From 20CM-2-65-7 sp963830455 (GTDB lineage Bacteria > Gemmatimonadota > Gemmatimonadetes > Gemmatimonadales > GWC2-71-9), in assembly GCA_963830455.1 (NCBI GenBank), contig CAWHMT010000004.1:620001-684000 (forward strand): a stretch of 64,000 nt of DNA. Reading direction: 5' to 3'. Both the position numbers and the translations under genes were made by a program. Under the pieces are notes generated by a model. The model worked only from the letters and a program-made list of their open reading frames with translations. It made no database searches and was not told the DNA's origin. Positions 59,854 to 64,000 of the stretch are shown in pieces. Each line of letters opens with the position of its first letter. Position 1 is the stretch's first letter.

Positions 59854-61954
59854 TCCGCCGCCTCGGACTCCTCGGCATCCTGCTTTTCCTGCCAGCGTTC
59901 TTGGACGTCCTCAAGCTCCTTATGAGCAGTCTGCGTGTGCTCAAGCACCTCCAAGACGTCGTACACCCGCCACGTGGACGTCTTCATGTCCTTCTTGATC
60001 CTGTACTCCAGCGCCTTGGGCCCCTCCGCTCTGGACTTGGCCTCGATTGTGCCGATCAGGTACCCGCTCACGTCGCACGGGCTGTTCTTGCTGTCCAGGA
60101 ATTCCTCCGCCTTCCGCATGTACCGCTCGAGTTGCGAGAGATGCTTGTCGGTGAGTGGGATGTTGGGGGCTTTGAGCTCGACGATCACCAGCTTCCGCAG
60201 GCCGACGTTGCCCAGCAGAAACACGAGATCGGCTCGGTCGTCATCGGCTGACTTGGAATTCGGCTTGGCGTAGTCGCCGATCGCCAAGTCCTTGGCTAAG
60301 CGTTCGAACATCGTCTCGACCCGCTTATTCGAGACGAGAAACTGCACGAACATCGGGTCGATGAGCCAGGGCGCTTTCTCGAAGAGTTGGTGAAGTTCGG
60401 TCTCGTTGTTTCCTTTCTTGAAATCGACGCTCTCGCAAATCTTCTTGAGTGCCGTGATACCGTCGAGGCGACCCCGCACGTACTTGATGAAGTCGGCGAA
60501 CTCGCGTTGTGTCAGTTCCACTAGCTCTTTCAGCAACGTCCCGAAGTCCGGGTGCTTCTGCTCTGCCAGATCGGAGATGGCCTTCAGCACGTCCCCCTGG
60601 CTCAGTCCTTCGAGCAGAATGGGCAGTCGCGTCTTGTACTCATCCCCTTCAGTTCCACCCTGACAGATCGAGGCGAGCCGAGCTGCCATGTGAAACGCGA
60701 ACTTCTTGGCCTTCCCGCCCACACGCGATTTCCCGATCGAGCGTTTGGTGAAGAGGTCCTTCTTCGCCTTCTTGTCGGCTTCGGCATCGCGGACTTTCTG
60801 GTACGCGACGCACGCCGCCTTCATCTCGTCGCTGAGGAACGTCCGCATCGGCGAGAGTAGCGGCGTCTCCCAGCGGAGCGACTGCCGATCGGTGGCGATG
60901 TAGTCGGACGGCTGCTCGTCGATGACGTCGGCTTTCACGACGCCATCGAGGTAGTCCGTGTTGCGGAAGCCATGCATGCCGGTTTCCACGTCGAGCAGGT
61001 CTGGCGCCGAGGCGAGCCGGTGATGGGCGTAGACCCGAACGCCGCGCTGGCGCGCCGGCAGGCTTTCCCCCTCGCCGGTGAATCGCAGGCGGTACGTGAA
61101 GGCTACTTTCCGCCCGTCCTCCGTTTCGTATTGCTTCGCCACCAGCTCGTCCGGAGCTTTGTCCGGCTCCGGGTGTGCGAACACGAATTTACGCGGTGTC
61201 GGTTTAACAACCTTCCTGTTCAGCGTGATTTTGAAGTCTTTCTGATCGACTAAGCGGAAGTGATCGCCGACCGTGTTCTCGACCGTGCCGCGCTCAGCCT
61301 TCATCGGCTCGTAGACGAGTCCCGACAGAATGACGATGGTGCCGCTCGGTTTGATGCCGCCACCGTCAGCCAAGGTCTCGTCCGGAATCTTGACTTCGTT
61401 CGTGTCAGTTTTCTTGATAAGCTCGACGAAATCGAGAGTGATCTTGGTCGCGTGAGCTTCGCCCTTTTCCGACTGATGATCACGAGTTTCCTCGCGATGC
61501 CGAATCCGGCCAGCTTCCCGAGCCCTTTCCGCCCCATGACCACGCGCCCGCCATCGCTGTGTCCCTTTTGCGGCTCTTCGTCGCGCCGGCGGCGTCCGGC
61601 CACCAGGAACTTGTCCTGCAGTTCGTCGCGCGACATGCCGATGCCATGGTCGCGCACGACGATCTCGAAGTTGTCGGGAAGGGTGCGCTCGCCTAGAGCA
61701 TCTGTGACGGGCGCATCCTTCACGTCCTTCACGTCCTTGGGCTTTTTCTCCTGCTCCTTCTCCCACGCTTTGCGCATTGCTTCCCGTGCGTTGTGAATCG
61801 CCTTGAAGTCCATCTCGATCTCGGCGAACGGGGAATCGGCGTCGTATGCGTTGGCCACGAACTCGACCAGCGCCCGAGGCAGACTCGTGTACAGGTTCAG
61901 GCCGAGGTCCTGAACGATGTGCGGGGCAACTTTGAATATGAGCGGCTTAGGCAT
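59850..61954 (-). pseudogene. GHKL (MORC/MutL-like) ATPase fused to a PD-(D/E)XK-like nuclease domain, frameshifted
   Basis: 701 residues if one missing base is restored in the AAAAGGG run near 61463-61469. The N-terminal GHKL ATPase (about 1-165) has ALVEFVANAYDADS (N box), VVRDHGIGMSRDEL (G1) and GRKGLGKLAGFGIARKLVI (G2). After the shift the protein continues GEAHATKITLDFVELIKKT and a long middle domain. The C-terminal region has FEKAPWLIDPMFVQFLVSN and DRADLVFLLGNVGLRKLVIVELKAP, the D...ELK pattern of PD-(D/E)XK nucleases. This matches the described restriction-associated MutL/MORC ATPases. ATG 61954 overlaps the vsr stop by 8 nt. Confidence 0.85.
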
Positions 61955-62403
61955 CCTGTCTCCGGGACCGACTCTTTCTCAGAATCAATTGAACAAGGCG
62001 GCTAGCAACGTCCAGCCGCGCCGCCGGGCGTTTGATCGCGTGCTCGGGGATTCTTACCACGCGCCATCCCGCCCGCTGCCAGGCTCCGCGTGACGGCGCG
62101 ATCGCGGCGCCGGTTCCGTTCAATTTTCCGGCGCCAGAACGCGCGGCGTGACTTCGTCCGGCGCCGGCACTGCGGGCAACCGTGCCAAAAGCATCCGTCC
62201 ACAAAGACGATGAGTTGCCGCGCTCGAATCACAATGTCAGGTCTGCCGAGGAGGCGCTCCCCGTAGCGAGCGCGGTAGCCATCAGCCGTGAGGTATCGCA
62301 CGCCGTGGTTCCACAACGCCGACGCGAAGGCACGCTCAGTCACGGTGCGACCGTGATTGGCTTGCATGACGCGTCGTCGAACCTCGGGAGCCAGCGTATC
62401 CAC
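61947..62403 (-). pseudogene. vsr: very short patch repair (Vsr) endonuclease, frameshifted
   Basis: 151 residues if one extra base is removed, from GTG 62403. The first frame shows LLGRPDIVIRARQLIVFVDGCFWHGCPQC (catalytic Asp in PDIV and the zinc/His cluster), then FWRRKIERNRRRDRAVTRSLAA. The second frame resumes AGWRVVRIPEHAIKRPAARLDVASRLV to the stop. The shift is explained by one extra base in the CCC at 62072-62074 on the plus strand. Vsr nicks T:G mismatches formed by deamination of 5-methylcytosine, so it belongs with the methyltransferase. It is the first gene of the vsr-ATPase operon. Confidence 0.88.
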
Positions 62404-62646
62404 GTTGGGCCCGAAGCCTGATTAGGGCCGAGTGAAACCGCAAGAGCCCTATCGGTGCACCACGGGTTTTTGCTGTTGCGCATCCCTCGCGACGGCTTCG
62501 GGGCGGCTAGGCACATGTCATCGGCTGATCTGCCCAGCGAGCGCCGATTTCAGAAAGGCGCGGCAGGCGTCGTCCTGAGCGCCGAAGGCGCGATGGATGA
62601 ACCATCCACCCACCGCGCCTCGCTGCGTAGGTCAGGGGAGTGAGGC
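62404..62646. other. intergenic stretch with a degenerate repeat copy
   Basis: No credible gene between vsr and the 223-aa gene. It contains GTCGTCCTGAGCGCCGAAGG-CGCGATGG (62569-62588), a diverged half of the TCATCCTGAGCG-type repeat seen at 46.8-47.4 and 63.9 kb. The remainder shows no recognisable feature. It must contain the vsr promoter on the minus strand. Confidence 0.5.
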
Positions 62647-63318
62647 CTACGCCGCCTTCGTACCAGCCTCCGGCTCGCCGTGCGACTTCGGCGGTCCGAA
62701 CACGCTGCGCGCGCTCGCCCACGCGCCCATCAGCTCCTCGTTATCCCCGAACCGGTAGCGCACCAACCCGTCCAACAGCCGCACCTGCTCGGAAATCTCG
62801 CTGAACACGGCCTTGAGATCGGCGCTCGCGCCCACATGCTCGCGCCGCCCCGCTCGCGTCGCCTCGAGCGTCTGCTCGAACTCCGCGAGTGACGCGGTCA
62901 GATCGTCCAGCAACTTCTCCGACATCCCGCGCCCCACCAGCAGCTCCTTCTGCGCCGTGGCCTTCTCCAACATCCCTCGCGCCACCGTGAGGAACGCCAG
63001 GTTGGCCCCGCGCGTCCGCGGCAGTCGAAACTGCGCGCCGAGCTCCGCATTCTGCTTCGACGCCACTCGACCCACCGCGGTCAAATACCGGAGCAGCTTG
63101 CTCTGGAGCGCCTTCCGCACCTGGGCGCGGTGCTCCGTGGCCGCGCGCGACGCCACCACGCCGGCCCGCTGCTGCCCCGCCAGTACCTCCGCCCGCTGTA
63201 CCAGCTCCTCGAGCCGCGCGAGCGCCGCCTGCTCCGGCACTCCGTCCGTGCGATGGGCTCGGAGGAAATCCCGAACCCGCACGGCCATCTCCATCCGCCA
63301 CCGCAATTGCGCTTTCAT
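62647..63318 (-). CDS. hypothetical helical protein
   Basis: 223 residues from ATG 63318, with AGGAGG upstream. Almost wholly alpha-helical: MKAQLRWRMEMAVRVRDFLRAH, ALARLEELVQRAEVLAGQQRAG, GMSEKLLDDLTASLAEFEQTLEATRAGR, then KAVFSEISEQVRLLDGLVRYRFGDNEELMGAWASARSVFGP. Long heptad-like stretches suggest a coiled coil. No family is recognised. It is separate from the restriction locus by 243 nt. Confidence 0.65.
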   Translation of the reverse strand: MKAQLRWRMEMAVRVRDFLRAHRTDGVPEQAALARLEELVQRAEVLAGQQRAGVVASRAATEHRAQVRKALQSKLLRYLTAVGRVASKQNAELGAQFRLPRTRGANLAFLTVARGMLEKATAQKELLVGRGMSEKLLDDLTASLAEFEQTLEATRAGRREHVGASADLKAVFSEISEQVRLLDGLVRYRFGDNEELMGAWASARSVFGPPKSHGEPEAGTKAA

Positions 63319-63889
63319 ACGACCTCCTCCTCTCCCCTCACGTTGGCACGGCGTCGGGTGTCGTGCCGTTCACGATTTACGTCTCCCGACGCGCGCACCT
63401 CAATGCGATTATCGCGCCACGCGAATTCCCGCTCGCGCACGCGTGCGTCGACTCCGCGGTGTCCTGCATTGAGGACGCGATCGGCTGGAGGAGATCGTCG
63501 CTCGCGCGTAACGTGTGCGGATTTGCCGCCAACAAGTCGTCGTGTCCTCGCGCGAGACACTCGCTCGGGCACAACGACACACCCGGTCGCACGCGACACC
63601 TCGGCGCGCCGTCGCGCCCAACGCGCGGCGCGGATGTAGGGGAAAGCGCACGGGCGCTTCCGGTGATTGCCTGGGTGTTGCTGGTCTTCGGATTCGTGCT
63701 ACGGGCGCGCGGCGGCTTGCTAGCAGTCGCCGACTTTGAGTGCCATGGAGCGAGATTGTTGCTACGCGGAGCTGGTAGCCCGCAACCGATCAGCGTCCTT
63801 CAGGACGCGCGTTGTGGCCGAGCCGGCGCTTCAGCGCACGGACAACCTTACCTCACCTCAGGGATTTTCTTCGTAAGGGCGCGCTGCGT
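63319..63889. other. long intergenic region, no convincing gene
   Basis: 570 nt without a gene I can support; open frames here lack start signals and protein-like composition. A small hairpin GCGTCC-TTCA-GGACGC occurs near 63790. The region is more mixed in composition than the coding parts. It precedes the repeat block at the window end. Confidence 0.5.
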
Positions 63890-63890
63890 T

Positions 63891-63983
63891 GTCATCCTGA
63901 GCGAAGCGCGCGAAAGCGCGCGTAGCGAAGGACCTGCTTTCAGGAGCGCGCCGCGGCGCGTAGCGAGGGACCTGCTTTTGGGG
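63891..63983. repeat. dispersed palindromic repeat, two tandem copies at the window end
   Basis: First copy: GTCATCCTGAGCGAAGCGCG, core hairpin GCGCGAAAGCGCGC, then GTAGCGAAGGACCTGCTTTC. A second partial copy (about 63945-63983) is GCGCGCCGCGGCGCGTAGCG followed by AGGGACCTGCTTTTGGGGA. The ends match the repeats around the GIY-YIG gene (TCATCCCGAGCG and GAGGGACCTGCTTT). The block continues towards the window edge. Confidence 0.7.
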
Positions 63984-64000
63984 AGCGCGCCGTCTGCTCA

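Noticed and set aside
1..64000. CRISPR array, prophage, integrase or transposase genes
   Set aside because: No regularly spaced direct repeats with spacers and no recognisable phage or transposase protein was seen; the repeats present are short tandem or palindromic.
1..64000. tRNA or rRNA genes
   Set aside because: No T-loop/anticodon-arm combination or rRNA core sequence was recognised by eye; a covariance-model scan would be needed to exclude a tRNA fully.

Overview
The window is about 64 kb of GC-rich bacterial chromosome, almost fully coding, with short intergenic gaps and very many 1-17 nt gene overlaps. No rRNA, tRNA or CRISPR array was recognised. The gene content suggests a free-living aerobic Gram-negative soil-type bacterium: secreted amidohydrolases, S9/M28/S41-family peptidase-like proteins, an outer-membrane barrel, lipoproteins, zinc-ribbon Ser/Thr kinases and a PQQ-type dehydrogenase. 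Gemmatimonadota or a neighbouring phylum would fit, but that is inference from gene style, not from a marker search.

Layout. 1-1.3 kb: start of a glycolate-oxidase-like FAD enzyme, divergent from a DUF116 membrane protein. 1.2-16.2 kb (minus strand): about 18 tightly packed genes. They include two amidohydrolases, selD with an in-frame UGA read as selenocysteine, a universal stress protein, an RNase H-like protein lacking two catalytic residues, dCMP deaminase, an isocitrate/isopropylmalate-type dehydrogenase, thiolase, an SPFH protein, 3-hydroxyacyl-CoA dehydrogenase and an amino-acid permease. A small Lys/Ala-rich histone-like gene follows. 16.6-30.4 kb (plus): Big2/TolB-like surface protein, MDR oxidoreductase, gyrA, PLP dehydratase, REC-GAF-GGDEF protein, Ser/Thr kinase, amidohydrolase, 2-oxoacid dehydrogenase E1 alpha, PQQ-type dehydrogenase and dienelactone hydrolase. 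30.4-37 kb: mixed strands, with an S41-like protein, metallophosphoesterase, TetR regulator, lysine-dehydrogenase-like enzyme, barrel protein and glycosylasparaginase. 37-46.8 kb (plus): glycosyltransferase, anti-sigma-like zinc finger, nicotinate phosphoribosyltransferase, argC-argB-argD-argA, a cysteine hydrolase, and an aminotransferase-serA pair for serine synthesis.

46.8-57.3 kb: a GIY-YIG gene flanked by inverted repeats, an ankyrin gene, a second Ser/Thr kinase, an M28 peptidase, a beta-lactamase-family hydrolase, a DHFR-like reductase, a DPP IV-like peptidase and a YdjC-type deacetylase. 57.3-62.4 kb is an accessory island, visibly more A/T-rich in its first part. It holds a 5-methylcytosine methyltransferase convergent to a vsr-ATPase operon in which a GHKL (MORC/MutL-like) ATPase is fused to a PD-(D/E)XK-like nuclease domain. 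This is a candidate restriction-modification or defence locus.

Two structural themes stand out. First, short tandem arrays built from four 7-, 8- or 10-nt units, sometimes as inverted pairs, lie inside genes, mostly at start codons and in signal-peptide codons. Second, five genes between 40 and 62.4 kb (argC, the ankyrin gene, the M28 peptidase, the ATPase and vsr) carry single small frameshifts, which may be sequence errors or real decay.
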